A stretch of 64,000 bases of DNA from Lumnitzera littorea (Eukaryota > Streptophyta > Magnoliopsida > Myrtales > Combretaceae). The stretch covers positions 20,519,105-20,583,104 of the forward strand of contig JAMXBB010000012.1 of assembly GCA_024138015.1 (NCBI GenBank). Reading direction: 5' to 3'. Both the position numbers and the translations under genes were made by a program. Below the pieces are notes generated by a model. That model was not told the DNA's origin and ran no database searches. It saw only the letters and a program-made list of their open reading frames with translations. Shown here one piece after another: positions 24,081 through 37,156 of the stretch (within the stretch, counting starts at the first letter, position 1; the number at the start of each line of letters is the position of its first letter).

Positions 24081-25326
24081 TGATGGGCTTTCCCATAAAT
24101 GATACTCTGTATGAATCATTGCTATGGATGATTTGCTTTTATGCTTTCTACTTTATTAGTTTTGCAAGTGTTGCATCCTTGTAATTCACAAGTAAGATAT
24201 CGTACCTCAACTAATCAATGTATATGCACTATTAATCCCCATCACTTGTTACAAAATGCACTATCCCTTGCTGGGCAGTTCAAAGCATTCTAGATAGCTC
24301 ATTTATAGCTAGGGTGCATTGTTAGATATGATTGGTTAGTAATACCCTTCGTGATAAATGTAAGAATACAGGGGTAACCCCTCTTCACCACACCAAAATT
24401 TATGAAAAATTTCTAGCTTTAAGCTAGTGAATTCAATGAAATGTGTCATAGTAAGACACCTTATTGTTAAAACCTTCATAAAAGGTGTTTTAAAGATAAC
24501 AAACTATACATGCTTAATGTTATTAATAAAGTTATTGAGTGTATAGAAAAAATACTATCTTTATAAAACTCAAAGAATGATAAGAACCAAACGAAAGTTC
24601 ATGACATGTATCGATCAAAACCTAATATATATATATATATATGAAGTTGAAAATCACGTCATAGAAGACCAAATAAAATTAAAGATGAATGAAGAAAAGA
24701 AAAGTCTTAACAAATCAGGAAAATAAATTTTTGAGAAACTAAGAAGCAACGAAGTAATAGGATTGAAACAAAAGCTTAAAAGTATGTAGCAAGTTAAGGT
24801 ACAAAGAAAGTTTAGAAGCGAGATGTAAAGCAAAGCAAAGTTCAAAAGCCAAATGAAAGGTAAGGGAAAGTTTAGAAGCCAAATAGATACGTGAGACAAA
24901 CAAGCTAATAGATAATATTTATTCAGAAGCAAAATGAACTAGAAGTCACTTAGCTGAATGAATAAAAGATAACTTATTATAGGATGGAACCCAAAATTAA
25001 GGAGAATGTATTTGGGTAATCTATTTAATCAGCCAAGGACAACAAGATGAAGTTCAAATAATCAAGCACTAATCAAATCACAAAATTACTAAACGAAAAG
25101 AAATCTTTTTTTTTAATAAAAGAAACAAAAAAGGAAAGAATAGATAACACATATTATCGATGGCTAAATAGATTCAAAGATAGATACAAATGAAGAATTA
25201 CAAGATTCTGAAGATAACGTTTATTATCAAGAATGCAACATTTAGACATTAAATTCAAAGTCTATTTAAAGACTGAAGACTCAAAGAACTGATGATGCAT
25301 GATGAGAAAGAAGAATAAAGGATATA
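24081..25326. other. Spacer between inverted LTRs A and B; inferred inverted segment
   Basis: A 1246-bp AT-rich stretch with imperfect short repeats built on aaagtttagaagc and aaagccaaatg words (about 24790-24890). No gene is recognised. Target-site flanks imply that this DNA was inverted by recombination between LTRs. Confidence 0.5.
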
Positions 25327-26256
25327 TGATGCATACCATAACCAAGGACAAACAAGGCCAATCATAGGGATGGGATCAAGCTTACTAAAAGCTTGAAAGG
25401 GTGATAGGGAAATGCACATAAGGATGAAAAACGAATGAAAAAGTAAGCAAAACCCACAAACAACTACAAATGATATGACGTACCAATGGAACTTCTGAGA
25501 ACTTACGGTACGGCTTAATATAACACACGAGATGATTCGGTGAGGGTACTAGCCACCTAACCTTGCTTAAGAATTAGGATAAGAGTGAAATGAGAATAAA
25601 CAAACAATGTTTAAGAGAAAAAATATATATATATCAAGTGCATTAATGATAATCTGATGTTTGCGAATGTATGTACACGAGGTATTTATACCTGAAAATT
25701 TAAGACAACCTACCTAAAAAGTAAAAGACCAAAAGGGTATTGTCCCAAAAAAATAACATACAAAGTATACAAAGGGTAAAAAAGAATATTCATAGAAAAA
25801 ACAATAATTATAGTAGCAGATTCTATAATTGATCCTGGGCATGTAATAGTAATAAATTGGTGGCATTGTTAGAGGATGCATATAAAAAAAGTACAAGTTG
25901 ATCGAGTATCCGAGTAGGGATGCTAAGCAAGCATGGACTCGTTCGAGCAGGAGTAGTTGAGGATTAGTTTAGGGCAGATCTCTTGGCTTCTCGACAGTAA
26001 TGAAGTCGATTAAGTGGTTGGCTTGGACATATCCGAACAGGTGCATAAGTTTTGGTTGCTATCAAGGCATTCTTCAAGTCGACACACAATTTCCGAGAGA
26101 TGGGTAGTCATTCAGTCTGGCACATAGAATTAATCTGCAACAAATAGTAACTTGGCTTCAACAAAAGTTGGCTGGAGCCAAAGGATTCGCCTCACCGATC
26201 CCTTTAGTCCTTGAGTTCGGCTATGGATTAAAGGCCTAGTAGCGCAATTCCTATCA
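25327..26256 (-). mobile_element. LTR B: 3' LTR of the minus-strand Gypsy element
   Basis: On the minus strand it begins TGATAGGAATTGCG immediately after a purine tract (ggaaggaa) that serves as polypurine tract, and ends GGTATGCATCA. It pairs with LTR C (33483-37151, interrupted). Left flank 25322-25326 is atata. Confidence 0.85.
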
Positions 26257-27084
26257 TTCCTTCCTGGTTTATTTGGATTTAGGATCAAATCCAACCGATC
26301 TTTGCTTAGCTCTTCGTCAAGGTAATATGGACTAAGGTCAGCAATATTAAAGGTGTCTGAAAGTCCATAATCTTCTAGCAGCTCCAATATGTAGGCATTA
26401 TCGTTAATTTTCTGGAGAATTTTGAAGGGTCCCTCAACCTTAGCAAATAGCTTATTCCTCCTCTTGCTCGAGTGTAACCACATTAAATCTCTTGGCTGAA
26501 ACTGTTTCGTCACCTTATCCTTGGCCTTCTCACGCATTTGTCTAATGACTTAGTCAATCTATTGAGTAACTTTGTCATAGATGTATTGTAGAGACTGTGC
26601 TTTGGCTTTCGCGTTAGGGCTTTTTGCTCGGATACAAGCACAGGGGTGTGATTGAAGGGCAACTCAAGATTAAAACCATAGACAACCTCAAAGGGGGTCT
26701 GCTTGGTAGTGTTATGTACTATTCGGTTGTAATCAAATTCATCCACTGGTAAGTAGCCATCCCAATTAACTAAGTTCTTGCCTACTATAGTTCGAATCAG
26801 CGATTCTAAAGTACGATTGATTACCTTTGTTCAACCATCCATTTAGGGATAATAAGAAGTACTAAATAGCAATTTGGTCATCATCTGTTGCCAAAGAGTT
26901 CTACAGAAATGGCTTAAGAACTTTGGGTTTTTGTCTAATACTATACTTCTCGGCACGCCATGTAACTGAACAATTTCTTACAAGAAAAGAGAAGAAATAA
27001 CCAAAGCGTCATTAGTTTTAAAGTAGGGCACAAAGTATACCATCTTACTGAATCTATCAATGACAACCATTATAGAATCTTTAC
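26257..27084 (-). pseudogene. Integrase core and C-terminal part (3' piece)
   Basis: From 27084 downward the minus strand reads DSIMVVIDRFSKMVYFVPY, then EIVQLHGVPRSIVLDKNPKF, LSHFCRTLWQQM, NRTLESLI, LVNWDGYLPVDEFDYNR and TPFEVVYGFN. It ends with the C-terminal domain RDLMWLHSS...VEGPFKILQKINDNAYIL and NIADLSPYY. The expected catalytic aspartates lie in DRFSK and LDKNPKF. Stops interrupt it (for example near 26975). The 5' piece of the same integrase lies beyond the solo LTR, at 29578. Confidence 0.85.
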
Positions 27085-29577
27085 TGTCATACCCCGAAAC
27101 AGCAGAGTCGTAATAGTCCCACCGTGCAAATCATTCTAAAATAGAAACTAATTATATAGCCGCTATCTTAGATCTGATTTATACAAGATATCCACGACTA
27201 ACCCACTTTAAAGTAAATAATTCATGAATTAAATAAATTATTTACCTAAGAAACTATGAAAATATATGTATATTAACTAGAATTCAAGTATTACAAATAA
27301 TATCTGCAAGCTTTCATCGTACTATATTCTCCAAACAAATCACACATAACACTAATACAAGTCAAGATAGCAAATCAGAATCATATAATCAAACTCAGAA
27401 ACAAGCATATACACATAGCCAATTATCTAACAAGCATGATTAAGTACAATTTCAAGCCTCTAAATACTACAAGTTAATACTGTGAAATACAATAACGTAT
27501 TAATCCCAACTTACTTGGATTACTTGCTTGCTCACTTAAGATGCGACTCACACAGGCTATCGCTAATAATCCCTATAATACAAACGTTGTTTCAATTTTT
27601 ACATGATTGCCATAAATTGATTTTATCCTATAATGCTGATTGTTATCTTTAGTTTAGGGTTTTAATATACTTAATTATTCAGGTTTTTAAGTCTCTTAAA
27701 GTTATTATTAATTTAGGTTGAATTTTGATTTAGTTTTGAAGTTAGTTTTTAAATTAAGTTTTTAACTCAATTTTTTATTAGGGATTTTATATGTAAACCC
27801 TAAGAAATCATTCCAACCCATAATGTAAAATTAATTACATTATTTTTTAGTATCCTAAATATCATTTTGTATCTCTAACCAATGTTTTAGTTTGTGTGGT
27901 ACATCCTAATCTTAATTTAACTATCGAATTTACTCCCGATGTAAGAAAAATTTACATTTTTCATATAATTACCCTAATTTAAGTTTCCCACCAGATTTAT
28001 TACATATTTCTATTATTTGTATAATATCAATTTTAACCTAATATTTTCCTACTCATCAATTTCTTATACTTACATATTATACATTATCACCTAATATATA
28101 CATAATATACACATCTAATATTCCTATCACTTCAAGCATCATCTCCCAACATCAACTAATATCTCAAAATACCTAAATTCATCTCAAATCAAAATTTATA
28201 CCTAATTATCCTAAATTACAACATTAACTTAAAACTTACTATTTTTACCTATTACATTTATTATATAATACCCTAATAATTACATCTAATATCCTAAATA
28301 TTACAAATATCATACTTCATCAGATTTCAATATCCTAAAACATCTAATTATGTAATTAATCAGTAATTACCTATTTAATTACTTAATTAACCCCAAATTA
28401 TCCATTTTATGCATCATTTTAATGCCTAAAAATTATCTAAAAATTTCAAAAATTCATTTCTGAAAAAAGGCTTCATAACACTGCTATATAACCCTTAAGT
28501 AGTCTACAAAAAGAAAAAAAAAATTGAGCCTAAAACTATATTTCTAAGGTTTTTTATTTCTAATTCGAACAAAGCTCGAGTTTGTGGGATTTCTTAAAAA
28601 TAATATATTTCCAGACACAAAATTATCAAACTAAAAATTTTTCCTAAATCTTCATACTTAAAAACCTTAAAATACCAAATTTCATAATTTTCTAAGCACA
28701 TTTAGTATTTTTAACAAAATAAGTAAAATCAGAAGAAAGATTGAACTCACTGAAGTTGGTGGCTCCGACCATCATTGGCTACCATAGCCTTGTCGGCTAG
28801 TTTGGGCACTACTACCACTATCGTGTGATGGTGGCCGTCAACTCCTAAGTGCTCGTCAAGTCTAGGTTCACCTTATAGCCTCTATTTGCAAATGAATTTT
28901 GTAATTTTTTGTAAAAATACTCTCTCTTCTTTTCTCTCCTCTCCCTAATTTTTCCGAATCTTAAACTAACTAAATGAGCTTCTAATTTAATTTAGGTATT
29001 TATAGAGTTACCTAGATTTTTTTTCTCATTAATTTGAGTTAATACTAGCCTTATCTTATCCTTTTCCATTCTCCATTTGTTTAATTTTGATTGGTTAATT
29101 TTGTTTCTTCCATTTCCAAGCTACCACAACCACTTTCTAGACATTTCCCCTTTTTATTTTTTTAATTATTTATGAATTTTATTTAATTATTTAGTATTAT
29201 TTTAGTATATTTCGGGTATTTTAAGTAATTTCACGTATTTTTAACTTCATGTAAATACATATATAGCACAAATAAATATTTCTAAATATTATTTAAGTTA
29301 TTTTATGATTTTTAGTGTGTATTTAATTTATCTCTATCGAAATGTTGGTTATCGAAACTCATTTTATGCGTTTTCAATAAATAATGAGTAATATACATAT
29401 ATTTCAATATTATAATAATTAATTATTTTAATATTTATTTTCCTAAATTCAAATTTACAGGATCACTTTTATTAATATTCCTAACTTCGTCATAAAATTT
29501 GGGCTAGATTGGATAATTTACTCGATTGCTTTAAATTTTACAAACCGAACCCTAAGTAACTGATTGCGGGGCTTACA
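27085..29577 (-). mobile_element. Solo LTR, family 1, inserted in integrase (TSD TTTAC)
   Basis: Starts TGTCATACCCCG and ends GGGGCTTACA (plus strand), flanked by an exact 5-bp duplication tttac at 27080-27084 and 29578-29582. The integrase reading frame continues across once the 2493-bp insert and one tttac copy are removed (GLPR-TRGK joined to DSIMVV). It has no internal retrotransposon region, so it is a solo LTR. Homologous to 33913-36656 in opposite orientation. Confidence 0.92.
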
Positions 29578-31330
29578 TTTACCTCGAGTAATTCGTGGTA
29601 ATCCGAGGGAAAAATCCATGCTCAATTTAGTCTATGGTCTCATCGAGACAAGTAGAGGCATTGTTTTCCCTTATTCGGCTTGGCACTTGGCTCTCTTATA
29701 TGTAATACGGCCTTCAATAATCCGATGCACACTTTGTCTCATTCTCAGCCAAAAGAAACACCTACTCAACAGCTCATACGTCTTTCTCTCCCCAAAGTGT
29801 CTGGATAGTCCTCTACTATGGGCTTCTCAGATTAACAACTCTATCGGTGAACAGGTTAGCATATACAATTTTCTTCCTCGGAATAAGCACCCATATTCCA
29901 TATGATACTCATCCATTGTCCTTCCATCTACACAATGCCCAAGTATAGGCCCGAAGTGTAGATCCTCGAAGTACTATTCTTTGATACTTACAAACCCAAA
30001 CAACCGGGTCTTCGATTTAGTTAGGAGTGCATGTCTCCTTGAAAAAGCATCTACAACTACGTTGGTCTTTCCCTGCTGTACTTAATGACAAAATTGAATC
30101 CCTTAAGGAATTTAACCTACCTCACTTGCCACTTTGACAACTTAGTTTGACTTTAGAAATACCTCAAAGACTTATGGTCAGTATAAATGACAAATTCTCT
30201 CGACAGTAGTTAATGCTGCCATACTTAGAGGACTTGAATGAGTGCTAAAAGTTTTTTTTCATACATAAAATAGTTTAGTTAAGGTCCCCTGAACTTCTCA
30301 CTATGGTAGGCAAGTGGTCAGCCTTCCTACATTAGGATAACTCTTATCCTAATGCTTGATACGTCACATTTCAACTCAAATACTTTCTTAAAATGAGGTA
30401 AAAATAGTATAGGTGTAGGGGTCAATCTTTCCTTTACCTCAGCAAAACTTCTCTCCTCCTTTTCTTCCCATCTAAAGTCGGTGTTCTTCTTCATCAGCTC
30501 AATAAGGGGTACGACAAGAGTATTGAAATTCCTTATAAATCTTATGTAAAAGTAAGCTAGTCTATGGAAACTTCTCACCTTAGCACAAGTAGTAAGAGTC
30601 GGCCACTTGACGATTACTCGGATCTTCTTGTCATCCATTCGTAAACTTCCTCCACTTACTACATAGCTTAAGAATACCACTTCCTCCTAGCAAAAGTAAT
30701 ATTTCTTGAGATTGCCAAATAATCTCTCAGCCCAAAAGACATCCAATACAGCATAGAGATGTTTACAATAACTTGACAAGTTGGCACTATATACCAGGAT
30801 GTTGTTAAAGTACACCACGACACACTTTCCCATCAAATCTCTTAGGACATGGTTCATTAATCGCATGAAAGTACTCAAGGCATTCAACAAGCCGAATAGC
30901 ATAACCATCTACTCATAAAGTCTATGCCGAGTTTTGAACATAGTCTTTTACTAATCTATCAGCCTTATGCAAATTTGATGGTAGTTAGACTTCATCTCTC
31001 AGATCAATTTTGCTAAAGATCTTAGCTCTACTTAATTCATCCAGCATATCTTCTAACCTGGGGATCGAATACCTATATTTGATCATTATCTTATTCACAA
31101 CTCAATTGTTAACACACATCCATCATGTACCATCTTTTTTCAATACTAGGAGCACTAAAACAACACAAGGGTTGAGATTCTCCCTAACATACCCTCTCTC
31201 CAATAGCTCGTTAACTTGTCATTGTAGTTTAGAAGCCTGTTCAGGACTCATCCCTTAAGCTAGCTTTTTCAGTACAGCACTAGGTATCAAGTTAATGCAA
31301 TACTCTATACCTCGAACAAGGGGTAACTCG
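29578..31330 (-). pseudogene. RT, RNase H and integrase N-terminus (5' piece)
   Basis: Minus-strand RT segments: MVMLFGLLNALSTFMRLMN, CVVVYFNNILVYS (the YxDD box, here YFNN), then VSGGSLRMDDKKI, WPTLTT, RSFHRLAYFYIRFIRNFN and the RNase H start VFELKCDVS. The RNase H and tether region lies at 30060-30320 with stops. The integrase zinc region follows: EAHSRGLSRHFGERKTYELL, FFWPRM, IEGRITYKRAK, and STKLSMDFSLGLPR near the insertion point. The active-site DD of RT has become NN, one more sign of inactivity. Confidence 0.85.
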
Positions 31331-33467
31331 TCAGGTAAAAATTCTGGAAACAGATCGACATACTCATTCATCAACTCTCTTACTTCTAGGGGTAGTTCAC
31401 CCCACTCCCTTAACTCTAAGAGTCGCCTAACCAATATGAAGGTCGGTATGTTGACTTGAATAACCTCTCAAAGCTCAACTCTACTCATCATCAGAGTCTT
31501 TTTCGATCCTCAAGCAATTTTTTCCTACAGTTTGTTAACTTGACTCAGTGGCATCGAGTTCAACGTGATCTTCCTTCCATCTTTCTCAAACACGTAGGTG
31601 TTCCTGTATCCATTATGTATAACTCTTTTATCATAAAGCCATGCTCGGCCTCGTAACACGTGTGATGCGCACATAAGCAGTACGTCATAAAGGATCTTGT
31701 CGAAGTAATTTCCAATTGTAATCAATAGTAGTACTTACCGAGCGACATGTAGTACTATCTTCTTATTTAGCCAATGCAACTTGTATGGCTTTGAATGCGT
31801 AATAGTTAGCAACTTTAACTTCGTGACCAAATTAGCCGATGGCACATTAGTATAACTGCCACTATCCACAATTAGTGTGCACAATTGGTTATGCATAATT
31901 GGTTATTCACCTTACAAGTGATACGAAACAAGTTCTCCTTTTGCTCTTCCACACATGAAGGTTTCATGCTCATTATGTGTCTAACAACTAGGATTAACTG
32001 ATCCAAGTCCTCGGCAAACACATCTTCCTCAATCAGTTCATTCTTCTAAGAAGTTTCTTTCTTAGCAATGCATTCTCCCTCTGGTTCCTCATCAGTACTT
32101 TCTACTTCCAACATCAAAAAGTTTCCCTTAATGTCTATAATCCTTCAGTTCAAACACTAGGCAGCCATTTGTTAATACCCTTGTCACTTGAAGCACTTAA
32201 TCTGGCTCATCTTCTTTCCAGATCCTTGCCCTTTCTCGTACGTTTAGGTCGGTACATCACCTTCTGTTCAGCCCTTCTAATCAGTCTTGACATCCCCTCA
32301 TCTGATCAGATCGACATTCGACTAACTTTGGTAACTTCCCTGAACAGGTCGCTTTGATTGAATAGGTCGGTTAGTCAACGATTAGGTCGAGTCGGCATTC
32401 GGCTCCTTCTTTGCCTTTCCACTCGTTGAGCAATTTGTATGGCCTTATTCATTGTAGTAAATCGTTAGAGTTCCGCATTGTCTCTAATGTCACTCCACAA
32501 TCTAATAAGGAACCTAAAGACTGTCCATGCTAATGGTTCCTCCACTTCACAGCGAATCATAAGCATTTAAAATTCTTGGACATACTCATCAACAATTTGA
32601 CCTTCTTGTCTCAACTCCTGAAGCCGAGTAAATGTATCTTGCAGATAAATATCAAGCACAAATTTGTTTCTAAGTATTCTCTTCATCTTAGGCCAAGTAT
32701 TAATCTTTATGTATTCTTCTCGTCTCCTCATAGGCTGGAAATTCTTCCACTACATAGTGGCATATCCGAATAACTTAATAGCAACATTCCTCACTTTCTT
32801 GTAATCCTCATATTGGTAATAAACAAAAACATGTTTTGCCTTCTCCTCCCAATCTAAGTATTCATCCACACTTCTTGATCCATTAAAGCTCGGAATCTAA
32901 AGCTTCATATGATCGAATGCTCAGGGTGCTCAAGCTTATTCTTCTTCTTCTTTGATGTCATCCATTTCTCTTAAGTCATTTTTTCTTCTCACTCATCCAC
33001 CTACTCTTCCACTTAAAACTTGTTGAGCTGGGTTTTGACCTCTAACAGGTTAGGCAACTTGTAAAGTATTATGCACGGCTTCAACAAGTCGATAAGCTAA
33101 TACATGAACTGCTTAGGTTAAATCTACTAAGAGGTTAGCCACTTCATCAAGTCTCTCGTCAATACTTTTGGGAGTGCCTAGGGATTGTCGGCCACAGTGG
33201 ACAATACTACTATTGTTGTCCCTAATACTAACATTAATACTTAGTTCAATCATTTTCTTTAACAAACTTGACCCTAAATCTTTAAGTCAGAGTTATAACT
33301 AACACTACTTCTAAATCCAACAACATGCACTCCCTTTGAACTAGAAGCTTAATATTCAGCAAACACGGTAGCTAAATCAATATAGAAAAATTGCTCTATT
33401 TCATACACCTAAAATAGAGTATAGGTAGGACTTCGAAACAAACTCCTACAATCCAAATGAAACCTTT
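31331..33467 (-). pseudogene. gag and protease region of the Gypsy element
   Basis: Near 32160-32210 the minus strand reads IKCFK-QGY-QMAA-C, a broken CCHC zinc knuckle of nucleocapsid. Upstream, 32400-32900 gives gag-like text with stops. The segment 31525-31725 is the decayed protease-to-RT linker. Region limits are approximate because no long frame survives. Confidence 0.65.
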
Positions 33468-33479
33468 GCTCTGATACTA
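33468..33479 (-). promoter_or_regulatory. Primer-binding site for initiator tRNA-Met
   Basis: Read on the minus strand this is TAGTATCAGAGC, one change from TGGTATCAGAGC, the complement of the tRNA-Met 3' end. It lies three bases inside LTR C, the expected place. Confidence 0.85.
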
Positions 33480-33912
33480 AGATGATGTATATCATAACTA
33501 AGGACAGATAAGGCCGGTTGTAGGGATGAGTCCAAGCTTGTCGAAAGCTTAAAAGGGTGATAGGGAAACGCACGTAAGGACGAAAAATGAATAAAAAAGT
33601 AAGCAAAACCCATAAACAACTTCAAAAGATATAATACACCAATGGAACTTCTAAAGACTCACGGCACTGCGATATGACGCACAAAATGGTTTGATGAGGG
33701 TACTCACCACTTAACCTTACTTAAAGGTTAGGATAAAAGTGAAATGAGAGTAAATAAACAATATTTATGAGACAAAAAAATCTAGTGTACTAATAATAAT
33801 CCAATGTCTACGGCTATATGTACAAGGGGTGTTTATACTCAAGAATTTAGGGCAACCTAGCTAAAAAGTAAAAAACCAAAAGGGTATTGTCTTAAAAAAG
33901 TAACATACAAAG

Positions 33913-36656
33913 TGTAAGCTTCCAAAATTGAGTTTAGGATAACCGAGCTCAGATTTAGGGCTTTTAGGGTAACTTATCCAATTGAGCCCAAACTTTGCAA
34001 CTAGAATGAAAAAGTTAGTCGAGATATTACAGTGAAGTTAGATTTTAGTAATAATGATCCGAAATCCCAATTTTGCCCTTAGAAATTGGAGTATTTACTA
34101 AAGCCCTAAAATGTTCAGAACTCCTAAAATTGAACTTAGATTGCAACGAGAACTTAGAGATAAGTTAATTGAGCTATAAAATGAGATAATGTAGTATAAT
34201 TTACTATAAAAAAATACACGTAATTTTTTAGTATACCCGGTACAAATAATAATTATACTCGTAAATTAACTTTAAATTGAGTAATTATATATATATTGTG
34301 TTGAATTCATGAAATTAACCTTAGAATGTATCCTAAAAATAAAAGATATGCTAGAAACTTAATTATATGAGTAAAGTTATATATTTCACATGTTATTACA
34401 TAGGGTATAACCTTGTATATTAATTAAAATAATTAATTCTAACATATAATATCTATATTTAAGTAATTGTTTAATAAAAGAAAAAGAAAAAGAAAAATTA
34501 ATTAAATAACAATGGAAGGAGGCGTGGCAGGAGGATGGAATTGCAATTGCTGATTCAAAAGGTGTAGTAATAATATTTGGACACCTCATGCATAAAAAAA
34601 AAAAAAAAAGAAATTGGAAAAGAAAATATGAATTAATTAAAGAAAAATCCTTAAACCGACTTTGAGGCACTATAAAAAGCCAAGATCATCAGACAAGATA
34701 GTTTTAGCAATTTGGAATCAGAGAAAATCAAAAAGAAAAATTAGAAAAAATCGTAGAAAAAAAAAACAAATTTAGAAAAAAATAGAAAAATTAGTGAAAG
34801 TGTGGAATCCTAACCTAAAGTAGATCTGCTGTGAAACCCAGCCAACCCTACACGGTCCACCCACCGCGCCAGCCATCCGACAACTGCCCAACCGCCGCCG
34901 GCCACCGGAGCACCTAAGAACACCAAGGTCAAATTTCTGCCCTGTTTTTCAATAATTTCTAAAAAATAGTAAATCCGCCCAGAAAATTATAAAAAAAAAT
35001 TATACTTAGGTTATTTTAGATATGCTTTCATGTGATATTTTTATTTTTGAAAAATTCATAATATTTAATATACTTTATTAAGAAATCTGTAATTCATCCA
35101 AATATATATTAGTGAAATAAATATACTATATGATGTTGTTTCTAGCTGAAAATTTTTGTGTAGGATGTGTATGATATATGGGTAATTGCTACGTAGCCCA
35201 AATTTTTATTTGAATAATTTTAATATGTATTGAATTTTTAGGCCTGAAATTGGTTTGAAAATAGGCTGAAATTATGAATTTAATAGGAAATTATGAACTT
35301 AATTGATGAAATGGACATGTACTGATCTATAATAAATAATAATGGTATTGAGTCAGATTGAAATTAATTAGATGCTAAAAGAATTATAATTGGATAATTT
35401 ATCAAATTTAGGGGTAAAATCGTCAATACGAAAATATAGGCAATAGGTTGAAAACTTGAAACCAAGTGATAATTGAATTCCTTATATTTTTAGAAGTCCA
35501 TAGAAATTTTCGGGGAATTATTAGGTAATCCGAACTATTTACTACGAATTTATTAAGTAAAATAGCTTAAATTACAAGTCGGGGTGTATTTGTAATATTA
35601 ATAAACTAAAATGAGTTAAATAAAACCTATATATAGGATTGCTGATCGAATTGGGTTAAATAGAGATTTTTATTATAATTATTAATATTTTCTGATCGGG
35701 ATGTACTTTAGGTGTATTAAAATTGAATAATACTTATATTATTACAATATAAGGACAAATTGGATAAAATATAATTTAAAACTGTAAATTTCGCATAATA
35801 CGGTCGTTTTTATATAATTATGTATAATTGTATTAAAAATTCAAACTACCCGTTAAAATCCATCTCTANNNNNNNNNNNNNNNNNNNNNNNNNNNNNNNN
35901 NNNNNNNNNNNNNNNNNNNNNNNNNNNNNNNNNNNNNNNNNNNNNNNNNNNNNNNNNNNNNNNNNNNNNNNNNNNNNNNNNNNNNNNNNNNNNNNNNNNN
36001 NNNNNNNNNNNNNNNNNNNNNNNNNNNNNNNNNNNNNNNNNNNNNNNNNNNNNNNNNNNNNNNNNNNNNNNNNNNNNNNNNNNNNNNNNNNNNNNNNNNN
36101 NNNNNNNNNNNNNNNNNNNNNNNNNNNNNNNNNNNNNNNNNNNNNNNNNNNNNNNNNNNNNNNNNNNNNNNNNNNNNNNNNNNNNNNNNNNNNNNNNNNN
36201 NNNNNNNNNNNNNNNNNNNNNNNNNNNNNNNNNNNNNNNNNNNNNNNNNNNNNNNNNNNNNNNNNNNNAGCTTTTGCTTTGTCTTTAAGTTTTGAAGAAA
36301 ACTAAATGGGAATTCCCTGGGAGCCCACTAGTTTTCTAACTTATTGTATATAAATCGTATATAAATTGTATAACCTGTGGTTTTTAAAAGACTCTGATTG
36401 TAATCTTTACCCTTGGACGTGAAATGTTGTATAATTACTGTTGTAGTACTAAACTACAGATTGTATAGAACAAGTATTTTGTAAAAGCTCTACTACAGGT
36501 TTGGATATTAACAGATGTTAGAACAAACGTTTCAAGCTGGTTGAGTTGTGCGCCTTGTATAAACTGCATCTACGATAGCAGCTGTGAGGTCAGCTTCTAT
36601 CTTAGATTAGTTTACACGGCGGGACTGTTATGACTCTTCTTGTTCGGGGCGTAACA
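33913..36656 (+). mobile_element. Solo LTR, family 1, inserted in LTR C (TSD CAAAG)
   Basis: Starts TGTAAGCTTCC and ends GGGGCGTAACA, with an exact 5-bp duplication caaag at 33908-33912 and 36657-36661. The stated length of 2744 bp includes the 400-base gap, so the true length may differ. A GC-rich patch at about 34840-34920 (many ccgcc words) stands out from the AT-rich rest. No coding domain. Confidence 0.92.
35869..36268. other. Assembly gap (400 N)
   Basis: Unknown bases. The open frame that spans it is an artefact. Confidence 1.
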
Positions 36657-37156
36657 CAAAGCATATAAAGGGTGAAAAAGAATATTAACTAAAAAAGCAA
36701 TGATTATAATAGTAGATTCTATGAGTGGTCCTGGACACGTGGTAGCAATATATTAGTGGCATTGTTAGAGGATGTGGATAAAAGAGTACGAGCTGATCGA
36801 GTGTCCAAGTAGGGGTGTTGAACAGACATGGACTCATCCAAATAGGAGTTGTTGAGGATTAGTTTAGGGTGGATCTCTTGGCTTCTTGGCAGTAATGGAG
36901 CTGAGCAAGTAGTTAGCTTGGACATGTCCAAGTAGGCGCACGAAGTTTGGTTGCTATTAGGGCAGTCTTCAAGTTAGCACACAATTTTTGAGAAATGGGT
37001 AGTCATTCGATCCGGTAAATAGAATTGATCAGCAGCAAGTAGTAACTCGGCTTCAACAGAAGTTAACTAGAGCATAAGGATTCGCCTCGATAGTCCTTTT
37101 AGTCCTCGAGTATGACTGCAAGTTAAAGGCCAAGTAGCCCGATTCTTATCACATCA

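Larger units (their letters stand above)
25327..37151 (-). mobile_element. Chromovirus-like Ty3/Gypsy element, complete order but dead, with two nested solo LTRs
   Basis: Minus-strand order: LTR C, primer-binding site, gag, protease region, RT, RNase H, integrase, polypurine tract, LTR B. Removing the two inserted solo LTRs (2493 + 5 and 2744 + 5 bp) leaves about 6.6 kb, a usual size. Stops and frameshifts occur throughout. The integrase tail (TFNIADLSPYYLDEE) and IN core fit plant chromoviruses of the Reina/CRM/Tekay type; I cannot choose among them. The two LTRs differ at many positions, so the insertion is old. Confidence 0.85.
33483..37151 (-). mobile_element. LTR C: 5' LTR of the Gypsy element, interrupted
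   Basis: Pieces 33483-33912 and 36662-37151 rejoin into one LTR matching LTR B across its whole length; the insert is the solo LTR 33913-36656. The outer flank 37152-37156 is catca, which does not match the atata at the other end of the element. Confidence 0.88.

Noticed and set aside
23167..26256. Large hairpin of a foldback transposon
   Set aside because: The inverted arms are LTRs of a Gypsy family with TG...CA ends, and one of them adjoins a polypurine tract and integrase.
20690..33467. Endogenous pararetrovirus
   Set aside because: Domain order (RT, RNase H, integrase), LTRs and the tRNA-Met primer site are those of Ty3/Gypsy elements; no movement or coat protein is seen.
35820..36305. 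161-codon plus-strand frame
   Set aside because: It runs through the 400-base assembly gap; the residues are unknown and the flanks are LTR sequence.
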